Shown: piece after piece, positions 14,522 through 21,920 of the stretch
How the letters are laid out: the number at the start of each line of letters is the position of its first letter
Numbering within the stretch: position 1 is the stretch's first letter
IMG/VR virus record: IMGVR_UViG_3300025030_000111
Coordinates: 1-60,821 of that record
Length of the DNA: 60,821 nucleotides
Direction: 5' to 3' (one strand)
Origin: a virus
The notes under the pieces: model-generated
Seen by the model: the letters and a program-made list of their open reading frames with translations, nothing else
Database searches by the model: none
Told to the model about the DNA's origin: nothing
Translations under genes and position numbers: made by a program

Positions 14522-15096
14522 GCACAGAAATTCAAACAATCCCACAAAACCTATTAGACTTGGCTGACGCCCTGGAGATGAACTTACGAGGTAGTCACAA
14601 CCCCGGTAACTATGTCCTCTATGACAAAGAAGGGTTTAAGCTCTTTTTTACTACCAGTTATAACAAGAGAGAACACTGGCAAGTCTCAGTACTCTGGCAG
14701 GACGAAAATGGCGAATACATCTATCACAACTGCACAGGACTGGTAGCCGAGACCTACATCTTGAAAACTAAGGCGGCGGCACAGATGGCGAGCCAGATCA
14801 AGCGGACTCTCTTCCCTATGCGAACTTTCTTCTTGGAGCAGCTAGAATCCCATAGAAAAGAAAAGAAGAGAAAGGAGGGGGCACAACAGATCACGCAGAC
14901 CCTGGCACGTCTCTACGGGGGCTCTGTTTCCAAGTACGGGGAGGGAGATAAGTTTCACGGAATGGCAGGAGAAATCCGCTACGAGGTTCAGATATCGGGA
15001 GATGGGGCTTACAAAGTTGAGTTAAGATATCTCCCCATTCCTTTGTTACGGCAGGTTTTGGATCTTGTAAAGGAGGAAAGTCATGTCAAAATTTAA
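14518..15096 (+). CDS. Unknown 192-aa protein
   Basis: It has a beta-rich N-terminal half (GNYVLYDKEGFKLFF; HWQVSVLWQDENGEY), a basic helical linker (HRKEKKRKEGAQ) and a second beta-rich part. No family recognised. AAGGAGGAAG precedes the ATG. Confidence 0.65.
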   Translation: MSTEIQTIPQNLLDLADALEMNLRGSHNPGNYVLYDKEGFKLFFTTSYNKREHWQVSVLWQDENGEYIYHNCTGLVAETYILKTKAAAQMASQIKRTLFPMRTFFLEQLESHRKEKKRKEGAQQITQTLARLYGGSVSKYGEGDKFHGMAGEIRYEVQISGDGAYKVELRYLPIPLLRQVLDLVKEESHVKI

Positions 15097-15400
15097 TGAA
15101 TTTATTCAGGGTAAGGAGAAGGAGTACGGGGAAAGATTTGATCCCTCAGAGCTGGCTCCTCAGTTTATCCCTTTCTTTGATAGCGGAAAGAAGATCCGCG
15201 TCATGTTTAGGGGAGGGGAGGAGTTAACTGGCACGGTAGGCGTCTCTACCGGGTGGAGACCCGTCTTTCTTCTCATGCGGAGAACCAATAGTATCGGGTC
15301 TCTTCATGTCTTGAAGAGAGATACCATTATCACAGGGGTTTTGAGCGGCGGGAAAAACTACAGTGATTATTTAGGATTGAAAGGAGAGCTAGCGAGATGA
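15083..15400 (+). CDS. Unknown 105-aa protein with SH3/Sm-like strand pattern
   Basis: The segment KKIRVMFRGGEELTGTVGVS followed by further short strands resembles a small beta-barrel of SH3 or Sm type. Function unknown. AAAGGAGGAAAG site; overlaps the previous gene. Confidence 0.6.
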   Translation: MSKFNEFIQGKEKEYGERFDPSELAPQFIPFFDSGKKIRVMFRGGEELTGTVGVSTGWRPVFLLMRRTNSIGSLHVLKRDTIITGVLSGGKNYSDYLGLKGELAR

Positions 15401-15636
15401 AGATTATTTTTGTCAAGACGGGGGAACACCGGATTCCCAAGTGCGGGGAATGGATTTTCAATTCAGGAACAGCTAACCTTATTTGTAAAGACAACCAAAC
15501 TGATCGTCATCACGACATTGTTATGATCCTAAAAGTTGATGACGACTCCCCAATCTTGGCGGGGAGCCTGACTGAAATCCTGAGTAAAGATGCGGATCTT
15601 GTACAAAATCTGGAATATTCTCTCATTTTAAACTAA
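15397..15636 (+). CDS. Unknown 79-aa protein
   Basis: Coupled by ATGA. Mixed alpha/beta. No family recognised. Confidence 0.6.
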   Translation: MKIIFVKTGEHRIPKCGEWIFNSGTANLICKDNQTDRHHDIVMILKVDDDSPILAGSLTEILSKDADLVQNLEYSLILN

Positions 15637-15651
15637 GAAAGGAGGATTAAA

Positions 15652-15870
15652 ATGACACTTTGGAAAATAACCACACTTGAAGAAGGTGATTACGACGAGT
15701 ACGATTCCTTTGTCGTTCGGGCTCCCAATGAGACCGAAGCGCGAGAACTTGCGGCGGTCGTCGGCTCACAAAATTATGATAGGTGGAGAGATCCAACTAG
15801 GTCAAGCTGCGTCGAACTAGACCAAAATGGACGGGCTGAAGTAATTATCGGTAGCTTCAATGCAGGCTAA
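15652..15870 (+). CDS. Unknown 72-aa acidic protein
   Basis: It has GAAAGGAGG before the ATG. The pattern 'FVVRAPNETEARELAAVVGS' is the common small alpha/beta form in which a helix follows an 'A.NE.EAR..A' motif, found in many phage early proteins. Function unknown. Confidence 0.65.
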   Translation: MTLWKITTLEEGDYDEYDSFVVRAPNETEARELAAVVGSQNYDRWRDPTRSSCVELDQNGRAEVIIGSFNAG

Positions 15871-15881
15871 AGAGGCTAAAT

Positions 15882-16136
15882 ATGGAACATGACCTAATAA
15901 CCAAGGATACCCACGCGAAATATAACTTAAAGTTACTTGGGGAGGCGAACAGTCTATACTATGTTGGGGCTTGGTGGCGGGAGAAGGACACCAGAGGAAA
16001 TAAAGAGGAGAGCTTAAAATATTTGAAACTCTATTATCCTTACCAGACGGAGGAGGTCTTATTGAGGGCATTAGAAACCGTCATCGCTCATCCGCCTGAC
16101 TGGTTTCGTCAACCCAATACTAAAGAAAGGAAGTAA
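15882..16136 (+). CDS. Unknown 84-aa protein
   Basis: Basic, helical and aromatic. The start has only a weak upstream AGAGG. No family recognised. Confidence 0.6.
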   Translation: MEHDLITKDTHAKYNLKLLGEANSLYYVGAWWREKDTRGNKEESLKYLKLYYPYQTEEVLLRALETVIAHPPDWFRQPNTKERK

Positions 16137-16144
16137 AGATTAAA

Positions 16145-16798
16145 ATGTACTTTAAACTATTAGGCAGGGATGGAAAGTCCTGTAATGGAGGGAACTTTCA
16201 ATACGATCTTCCCAAACGGAGGAAGGACGGAACCTGGAAACCGGGGGAGTGGACGCCAAAAATAGAAGTGATAGAACCATGTAAATCTGGTTGGCATGGC
16301 TGTGAATTGAAAGACGCCCTGACATGGGCAAACCACTCCATGTATCTCTTGGAGTACAAAGGAGAACTTATAGATCACGGAGATAAGTTTGTCTTTCAGC
16401 AGATCCGCCTGATCCGCTCTGTAGAAGAATGGAACCCTAAGAACCTGAGACTCTTCGCCGCCGATTGCGCTGAACGGGTTATTGCGATCTATGAAAAAGA
16501 ATACCCTGAAGATCAACGGCCCCGCTTAGCGATTCAAGCAGCCCAGAAGTTCGCCCATGGTGAAATTACCCAAGAAGAATTGAACGCTGCTGGGGATGCT
16601 GCTTGGGATGCTGCTTGGGATGCTGCTAGGACTGCTGCTGGGGCTGCTGCTTGGGATGCTGCTGGGGCTGCTGCTAGGACTGCTGCTGGGGCTGCTGCTT
16701 GGGATGCTGCTTGGGATGCTGCTGGGGATGCTGCTGGGGCTGCTGAGCAAGAATGGCAAATCTCCCGCCTCAAGTTTTATTTAAAGTTGAAGGATTAG
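16145..16798 (+). CDS. DUF7666-like protein with Ala-rich tetrapeptide repeats
   Basis: A 217-aa protein. The N-terminal ~115 residues carry the 'CKSGWHGCELKDALTWA...LYLLEYKGELI' pattern that I associate with the uncharacterised DUF7666 group. It is followed by RLFAADCAERV and a C-terminal stretch of about 13 tetrapeptides of the form [WGR]-[DTA]-A-A, predicted to be one long helix. These are encoded by a 12-bp DNA repeat. Related proteins often end in such A-rich repeats of variable number. Function unknown. Confidence 0.75.
   Translation: MYFKLLGRDGKSCNGGNFQYDLPKRRKDGTWKPGEWTPKIEVIEPCKSGWHGCELKDALTWANHSMYLLEYKGELIDHGDKFVFQQIRLIRSVEEWNPKNLRLFAADCAERVIAIYEKEYPEDQRPRLAIQAAQKFAHGEITQEELNAAGDAAWDAAWDAARTAAGAAAWDAAGAAARTAAGAAAWDAAWDAAGDAAGAAEQEWQISRLKFYLKLKD
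16587..16745 (+). repeat. 12-bp tandem repeat inside the coding region
   Basis: About 13 copies of a GCTGCTKGGRMT-type unit. The unit is in frame and adds four residues per copy, so copy number can change by slippage without breaking the gene. Confidence 0.85.
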
Positions 16799-16801
16799 AG
16801 A

Positions 16802-17971
16802 ATGTCAAATTTAATTGCTATAGAGAAAGAGGACAACATGACGACAAGCAGCCCAGGAGAATTAGAGAAACTCCAACTATTGGCAGTAGAAACCCACCTC
16901 AACTCCCAAGTCGTGGAACGGGAAGAGGAGATCCGAGGGCTACTTCTTTCTTTACTCGCCAAGCAACATGTCCTTCTCCTTGGCCCGCCAGGTACGGGAA
17001 AGAGCCTGACCGCAAATTTATTAACCCAATCGGTTACAGATTCTAACCTGTTTGAAATCCTCATGACCCGCTTTACCAAGCCCGAAGAGGTCTTTGGACC
17101 TCCTTCCCTACCCGATCTCAAGGCCGGAAAGTACGCTTTTATCAAGGAGGGGACGATTCGCGAATCGCAAATCGCGTTCCTCGATGAGATCTTCAAGGCC
17201 AACTCGGCCATTCTAAACTCGCTCTTGAAGATCGTCAATGAAAGGGTCTTCCACAACGGGAGTTGCGGGGCGGAGAAGGTGCCTCTGATGTCCCTGATCG
17301 GAGCAAGCAACGAGCTACCACAGGGGGAGGATTTGTCGGCCCTCTTTGACCGTTTTATGTGTAAGTATCTGGTCAAGCCGGTACAAGATCAGAACAATAT
17401 CAGGAGAATGCTCCATTCCACTCCTCAGGTCGGTCCGACCATATACCTGTCTTCTTTGGAGACGCTACAAAAGCAGACCAATCAGGTCAAGACGGATACC
17501 TATCTGGATCAGCATCTTCATCTTCTCCTAAAACTACGGGGGGAGGGATTCAATATCTCTGACCGAAAGGCTAGGGAATCTCTTTCCCTTCTGAAAGCGT
17601 CGGCAGTCCTGGCGGGACGAAATCATGTCATCTTGGAAGATGCTCGAATTCTCGCCCACGTCTACTGGCAGGAACCTGACCAAGTTAAGAAATTGAAGTC
17701 CTTGATCTGGGAGTTTATCAATCCGCATGATAAATATGCTCTAGAGCAGTACGACGCCGCAACTGAAATCTTCCAGAGGGCTACCAATCCGACAGATGAC
17801 GGCAAGGTCTCGGTCGAAGAGTCTTTCAACTCGATTAGGACAATCCAGATCGAGCTGAAACAGAGAATCAGTAGTCTAACCCCGGAACAGAATCGAAAAC
17901 TTGTAGAGGTTTCTGACAAGATTCAACTCTACCGGGAGGAGTTAGTCCAGTTTATGCTGGGGAGAAAATAG
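16802..17971 (+). CDS. MoxR-type AAA+ ATPase
   Basis: A 389-aa AAA+ protein. Walker A is GPPGTGKS at residues 61-68, Walker B is IAFLDEIFKAN, followed by NSLLKIVNERVFHNG (MoxR hallmark) and a sensor-1 GASNELP. A DRFMCKYLV segment with an arginine follows. MoxR/RavA ATPases work as chaperone-like motors with a von Willebrand A (VWA) partner, and such a partner is encoded at 19724-21178. ATG 16838, with AGAGG before it, is an alternative start. It opens a cluster ending in a terminator at 22808. Confidence 0.92.
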   Translation: MSNLIAIEKEDNMTTSSPGELEKLQLLAVETHLNSQVVEREEEIRGLLLSLLAKQHVLLLGPPGTGKSLTANLLTQSVTDSNLFEILMTRFTKPEEVFGPPSLPDLKAGKYAFIKEGTIRESQIAFLDEIFKANSAILNSLLKIVNERVFHNGSCGAEKVPLMSLIGASNELPQGEDLSALFDRFMCKYLVKPVQDQNNIRRMLHSTPQVGPTIYLSSLETLQKQTNQVKTDTYLDQHLHLLLKLRGEGFNISDRKARESLSLLKASAVLAGRNHVILEDARILAHVYWQEPDQVKKLKSLIWEFINPHDKYALEQYDAATEIFQRATNPTDDGKVSVEESFNSIRTIQIELKQRISSLTPEQNRKLVEVSDKIQLYREELVQFMLGRK

Positions 17972-18469
17972 ATGCGGGGCTACTGCGGAGTTGGGCTAGT
18001 CAATCCCAAACACGAGGTCAATGTCGGCCATGTTCTACGAGCAGCGGGATGCTTCCAAATCCAGTGGGTTGCTGCAACAGGAAAACGGTATAAGCGGTCA
18101 GCCACTGACACCATGTCCGCCTATCGGCACATCCCCCTGCTATCGGGAATAGATGATCTTAAAAAGATTATTCCCTTTGACTGCATACCAGTCGCAGTGG
18201 ACCTCGTAGAGGGAGCAAAAAGTGTACATAATTATGTGCATCCTGAACGCGCCTTTTATATCTTTGGACCGGAAGACGGGACACTCGGAAAGGAGGTACT
18301 GTCCTGGTGCCGGGATGTCATTTATATTCCAACGAGGGGCTGCCTTAATTTATCAGCGGCAGTCTCAATCATACTCTATGACCGGCAGCAAAAACAGGCG
18401 GGGGCCGAGTCCAGAGAAAAGTACTTCTTTAAGGAAGAAAAAATCACAAGAAGGGGAGGGTACAGGTGA
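17972..18469 (+). CDS. SPOUT (SpoU/TrmH-type) RNA methyltransferase
   Basis: A 165-aa single-domain SPOUT enzyme. GLVNPKHEVNVGHVLRAAGCFQ is motif 1 (N...G...R). The AdoMet-binding knot lies in FYIFGPEDGTLG...IPTRGCLNLSAAVSIILYDR, with the usual P-x-x-x-x-x-LN-S/A pattern. Family members methylate ribose 2'-O in tRNA or rRNA; the target here is unknown. It begins directly after the MoxR stop and its own stop overlaps the next start, so it is part of the cluster. Confidence 0.88.
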   Translation: MRGYCGVGLVNPKHEVNVGHVLRAAGCFQIQWVAATGKRYKRSATDTMSAYRHIPLLSGIDDLKKIIPFDCIPVAVDLVEGAKSVHNYVHPERAFYIFGPEDGTLGKEVLSWCRDVIYIPTRGCLNLSAAVSIILYDRQQKQAGAESREKYFFKEEKITRRGGYR

Positions 18470-18639
18470 GCAGCTATAATCTATTTTCTATCGGGGAAAT
18501 AATTGCCATTGTTCTCATTCTGGCCCTTGGCACAATCATAACACTCAGCTACGGCTGTAGTTGCAGGACTATCTATCAAGTGGATTATCAACTGTACGGA
18601 GATTTTCAGCCGGAGGAAGGATGGGTAGAATGTCGATAA
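18466..18639 (+). CDS. 57-aa single-span membrane protein
   Basis: GTG start within AGGTGA, overlapping the methyltransferase stop. One membrane helix (IGEIIAIVLILALGTIITL, about residues 9-27) is followed by CSC and an acidic tail. A membrane partner for the MoxR cluster is possible. Confidence 0.55.
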   Translation: MSSYNLFSIGEIIAIVLILALGTIITLSYGCSCRTIYQVDYQLYGDFQPEEGWVECR

Positions 18640-18869
18640 AATTATTCAAAACGGTGGTGATGGTTCGGGTAGAACTAGAGCTATCTGGCCCCACCAAATA
18701 TGATGTCAACGAGTATGCCAAGAATCTCGTGCTAACCTCACTTCTCTATAAACTATCAGAGGCAAAGGCAGATATTTTAGCGGTATGTTCAGAGGAGATC
18801 AAATTAGAAGATGCGAAAGGAAGACTATCAAGCGGAGAGAAGTCTCATGTTGGAGAGGACAAAATTTAA
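18621..18869 (+). CDS. Unknown 82-aa protein
   Basis: Two starts are possible, ATG 18621 and ATG 18630, behind CGGAGGAAGG. The spacing is short for the first and long for the second. The product has a strand-helix-strand look (KTVVMVRVELEL). No family recognised. Confidence 0.55.
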   Translation: MGRMSIKLFKTVVMVRVELELSGPTKYDVNEYAKNLVLTSLLYKLSEAKADILAVCSEEIKLEDAKGRLSSGEKSHVGEDKI

Positions 18870-18981
18870 CCGGAGGCACGGCTATGTCAAAGCTCTTAGG
18901 TTTGTCCAACGAAGTCTGCTCCTGCTGAGATCCGACTATTACGGAAGGAGGGCGAGGCCCCATGACAAACGAAGAATATAA
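18847..18981 (+). CDS. Possible 44-aa basic peptide
   Basis: An ORF overlapping both neighbours with GGAGAG upstream. It is very basic (RTKFNRRHGYVKALRFVQRS). It fills the otherwise empty 92-bp gap, but coding is uncertain. Confidence 0.25.
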   Translation: MLERTKFNRRHGYVKALRFVQRSLLLLRSDYYGRRARPHDKRRI

Positions 18982-19273
18982 AAAGTTACAGGAAGCGGGG
19001 AGAAAAGAGGTAGAGGACCGGGCTAGGGCCATAGGGGAATCCAGAGTCCTCCTTTTAAGAAGGCTGAAAGAGGCCCGGCTAGTTCTAAATACGCCGGGAA
19101 GAGAGGGATTCCAGAAACTAATATTCGATTTTGCAAATAAACGACTCATTTCGGACGATGGTACTCTAGCCTTACAGTGGCTGGTTAGACGCTTTCCAAA
19201 TGAGCCAGTAGGCTATGAAAACCAACAGACCAGCACTGGAGTGGTCATTCTAGCGGCAATCAAAGGGCCGTAG
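18962..19273 (+). CDS. Unknown 103-aa helical protein
   Basis: The N-terminal half is charged helix (EEYKKLQEAGRKEVEDRARA). GGAAGGAGGG precedes the ATG. No family recognised. Its stop codon is inside the left arm of a 14-bp inverted repeat. Confidence 0.6.
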   Translation: MTNEEYKKLQEAGRKEVEDRARAIGESRVLLLRRLKEARLVLNTPGREGFQKLIFDFANKRLISDDGTLALQWLVRRFPNEPVGYENQQTSTGVVILAAIKGP

Positions 19274-19314
19274 CAAAACGTCGGCATATATTTATAATTA
19301 CCGACGTTTTGCTA
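19271..19314. repeat. 14-bp inverted repeat after the 103-aa gene
   Basis: TAGCAAAACGTCGG and CCGACGTTTTGCTA are perfect complements around a 16-nt AT-rich spacer. There is no T-tract beyond it, so it may be a partial terminator, an mRNA stabilising stem or a protein site within the MoxR cluster. Confidence 0.65.
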
Positions 19315-19341
19315 CAAAGTACTAGAAAGGAAAGAGAAACA

Positions 19342-19731
19342 ATGAGTAAAATAACCATTGAGAATGCAAGGATCAAATCTACAACACTAGGGGAAGCGGC
19401 AACTGACCGGGGCATGTTTAGCTACTGGCTCCATATCGAATGGGAGAGGAGCGGCTGTAGCTTTGGCGGTAAGGTACTGGACGAGAGACAATTCCCCGGA
19501 CAGGAGTGTAAAGACTACACCCGAATTGGTACAGCCTACGGGATGACCCACTTGATGAGGATTCTGGAAACGCTGGAAGTCCGGAAATGGGAGGATCTCC
19601 CCGGTACTTACCTACGCATCAAGTCGGAGGGACTGGGAGGAGGGATTACAGCTATTGGGCATATCATCAAAGATCAATGGTTTGATCCCAATGCTCTGAA
19701 ATTCTTGTTAAAGGAGAAGGGGGATGGATGA
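19342..19731 (+). CDS. Conserved phage protein of unknown function, 129 aa
   Basis: ATG 19342 behind GAAAGGAAAG. It is beta-rich, with YWLHIEWERSGCSFGGKVLD and LETLEVRKWEDLPGTYLRIKSEGLG. I recall similar proteins in many phages, where the function is also unknown. It overlaps the VWA gene by 8 bp, suggesting a functional link. Confidence 0.7.
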   Translation: MSKITIENARIKSTTLGEAATDRGMFSYWLHIEWERSGCSFGGKVLDERQFPGQECKDYTRIGTAYGMTHLMRILETLEVRKWEDLPGTYLRIKSEGLGGGITAIGHIIKDQWFDPNALKFLLKEKGDG

Positions 19732-21178
19732 TTGTGCAATCAAGCAACTCCAGTTCGACCAGCTTCAATTCAAGGAGATGACCGAAAAATCCCCGGCTCT
19801 CCAACAGAAAATAGATGCCAGCGATTATTCAAAGGCGTCAGAACTCTGTCGAGACTTATTTGCATCAATGTTCAAGTATACGCCTGAGATTAACCCCGAT
19901 GTCGCTCCCGACTATCTGGCCAATCAGAAGGTAATGAGAGAGTTGATGAATCTTAGAGAGTACGAAAATCTGCATGAGCAGACGAAAGGACAAGCAATTC
20001 TTTCTGCCTCCGCCACCCGTAAGTTCTGGGGGGAGGTAGAAGGAAAGTTGCCGGAGAGTGTTAAGGAACACGCCAGAACCACCGAAGAGATTCAAAAACG
20101 AATAAAAAACCTCGTTGAGCGTCAGAAGGCGTATGAGGAGCTGGTCAAAGACTACCCTGAATTACAGGAGGAGTTAGACAGACAGAAGGAGGCTCAAATT
20201 GAAGAAGAGGCGGCCTTGGCAGGAATCCCTGCGCCCTGGACTGATCCGGACGTTACTGACGGACTTAGACAGGCCATCCGAGGAGCACTTGAGGCGGCGG
20301 CACAAGATTCTCAACAACTACAGGACGCTATGGATGTCTTTGGCTGGGGGGACGGCCCCGGAAATGGAGGTGTGGTTGCAGAACGAGAGATCCAATTACT
20401 AGCATCTTCCTTACAACAAAGTAAGGATCTGCAACGACTGGTCGAGTTGGCCGGGAAGTTTCGACGGATCGCCTTAGCTAAAAGGAAACAGAAACTTAGA
20501 CATGAGCCGGATGAGATCGCCGGGATCGAGTTCGGTCAAGACCTGACCCGGATGATTCCCGCCGAGGCTCTCTACCTGGTCGATCCGGAACTGGAGGATC
20601 TCTTCTATAAGAAGTATCTCTCTAGTGAGCTGATGCAGTTAGAATTGGTCAGTAAACCCCCGGAAGGGAAGGGGCCGATCATTGTCTTCAGTGATGTCTC
20701 GGGCTCGATGCAGGGGATTCCTGATATCTGGAGTAAAGCGATCGGCCTAGCCATGCTGACCATTGCTCATAGAGAGGGACGAGATCTCTTTGTCGGTACC
20801 TTCGATACGTCGGTGTACCAGAGTTGGGAGTTTAAAAAAGGGAAGTCCAGAATTACAGACTTATTGAATTACGCCAATAGCTTTAGCGGAGGGGGCACTG
20901 CCTTTGCTCCTCCCTTGAGTAAGGCTCTTGTACAGATTCAAATGTCAGCTTTCAAAGAGGCCGATCTGATCTTTATCACGGATGGGGTTGCCCCCCTGAC
21001 CGATGACTTCCTAAAGAATTTTAACGCAGTGAGAAAGGAGAAAGCTTTTAATGTAATAACAGTACTGATCGGAACAAGCAGTTACAGAGCAAAAGTAGAG
21101 GCATTTAGCGATGAGGTAATCAAAATACAGAACCTCCTGGACGATAAAGTTGTTGAGGAAATTCTAAAGTTACATTAA
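19724..21178 (+). CDS. VWA-domain (CoxE-like) partner of the MoxR ATPase
   Basis: A 484-aa protein. The helical N-terminal ~300 residues precede a VWA domain with the metal site DVSGSM (Asp324), a downstream FSGGGTAFAPPL threonine loop and FITDGVAPLTDDF. Such proteins are the substrate-recognition partners of MoxR ATPases and usually lie next to them, as here. Complete MIDAS residues suggest a working metal-binding adhesion module. The target is unknown. It is in the same operon as the ATPase and the 288-aa protein. Confidence 0.9.
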   Translation: MDDCAIKQLQFDQLQFKEMTEKSPALQQKIDASDYSKASELCRDLFASMFKYTPEINPDVAPDYLANQKVMRELMNLREYENLHEQTKGQAILSASATRKFWGEVEGKLPESVKEHARTTEEIQKRIKNLVERQKAYEELVKDYPELQEELDRQKEAQIEEEAALAGIPAPWTDPDVTDGLRQAIRGALEAAAQDSQQLQDAMDVFGWGDGPGNGGVVAEREIQLLASSLQQSKDLQRLVELAGKFRRIALAKRKQKLRHEPDEIAGIEFGQDLTRMIPAEALYLVDPELEDLFYKKYLSSELMQLELVSKPPEGKGPIIVFSDVSGSMQGIPDIWSKAIGLAMLTIAHREGRDLFVGTFDTSVYQSWEFKKGKSRITDLLNYANSFSGGGTAFAPPLSKALVQIQMSAFKEADLIFITDGVAPLTDDFLKNFNAVRKEKAFNVITVLIGTSSYRAKVEAFSDEVIKIQNLLDDKVVEEILKLH

Positions 21179-21189
21179 GGAGGAAGAGA

Positions 21190-21387
21190 TTGTATATAGA
21201 AAAAGAAGACTGGTTTAGAATCCAGGACTTTTTTAAGCAAAACTGGGTCACTGAAGATGCTTCGCCAGGAGGTTACTCCGAGTATTGCCGCTACTGCGAA
21301 TCTCCAGTCTGGCACCCGGAACATAAAGAAGGGAGGGCAGAGCATCTATCTAACTGTCTTTACGTATTAGTTATGAAGTATAACTAA
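21190..21387 (+). CDS. Small C2H2-like zinc protein, 65 aa
   Basis: TTG start behind AAGGAGGAAG. CRYCESPVWHPEHKEGRAEHLSNC gives C-x2-C followed by H...H/C ligands, like a single zinc finger. It probably contacts nucleic acid or protein. Unknown family. Confidence 0.65.
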   Translation: MYIEKEDWFRIQDFFKQNWVTEDASPGGYSEYCRYCESPVWHPEHKEGRAEHLSNCLYVLVMKYN

Positions 21388-21404
21388 TAGGAGGAGATAT
21401 AATT

Positions 21405-21878
21405 GTGATCTCTAAAGGCCACATCAGAAGCTGTCGAGCTAAAACACGGCGCGGAACCGTCTATGAAACCTTAGAGGAGGCGCAACAGTCAGCTGCGGCG
21501 GCCAATGTTGCTGAAAAAAGAAAAAAACAGGATCTACTTTACGGGTATCCCTGTCTGCGGTGTGGAAAATTCCACAAGGGAAGTCACAGACGACTGGAAG
21601 GAGCGGAACATGACCAAATTATCAAAAGACTGGAGGGCGGGGAAGATTTACAAGATAGAAGAAGAATCAGCCTACTTCCTGCCGGAGCACGGAAATTGCG
21701 ACAAGAACTGTATCGTTGGCACCTACATCTCAGAGACTGGTGTCTTATTCGATTATCACGCGCTCTACGAAACCTTCTTAGAAATTACCCCGACGGAGCT
21801 AAAAGAGCTGGAAGTATTTCTGTACAGGGAGAAAAAAAGACTAGAAGGCCAACTTATGAGGTTAGAGGGCCTTGTTAA
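21405..21878 (+). CDS. Small Cys-rich protein with a long overlapping 3' end
   Basis: The first ~65 residues (TRRGTVYETLEEAQQSAAAA ... YPCLRCGKFHKGSH) match a common small phage type with a CxxCGxFHxG metal knuckle. After that the frame stays open for about 90 more codons, but the sequence turns into low-quality Arg-rich text and overlaps the well-formed gene at 21610-21900 in another frame. Either the gene lost its stop by a frameshift or it has a real extension. GTG/ATG choice near 21405 is uncertain. Confidence 0.55.
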   Translation: MISKGHIRSCRAKTRRGTVYETLEEAQQSAAAANVAEKRKKQDLLYGYPCLRCGKFHKGSHRRLEGAEHDQIIKRLEGGEDLQDRRRISLLPAGARKLRQELYRWHLHLRDWCLIRLSRALRNLLRNYPDGAKRAGSISVQGEKKTRRPTYEVRGPC

Positions 21879-21900
21879 AGCCCACAAACTGGAATATTGA
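21610..21900 (+). CDS. Unknown 96-aa protein
   Basis: ATG 21610 behind GAAGGAGCGG. Beta-rich first half (WRAGKIYKIEEESAYFLPEH) and a coiled C-terminal helix (ELKELEVFLYREKKRLEGQ). No family recognised. Confidence 0.6.
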   Translation: MTKLSKDWRAGKIYKIEEESAYFLPEHGNCDKNCIVGTYISETGVLFDYHALYETFLEITPTELKELEVFLYREKKRLEGQLMRLEGLVKAHKLEY

Positions 21901-21920
21901 AGGGAAAGGAAACAAGAAAA

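Noticed and set aside
16526-16773. Minus-strand open frames across the Ala-rich repeat
   Set aside because: They arise because the 12-bp repeat has no stop codon in several frames; the products are pure Ser/Pro or Ala repeats.
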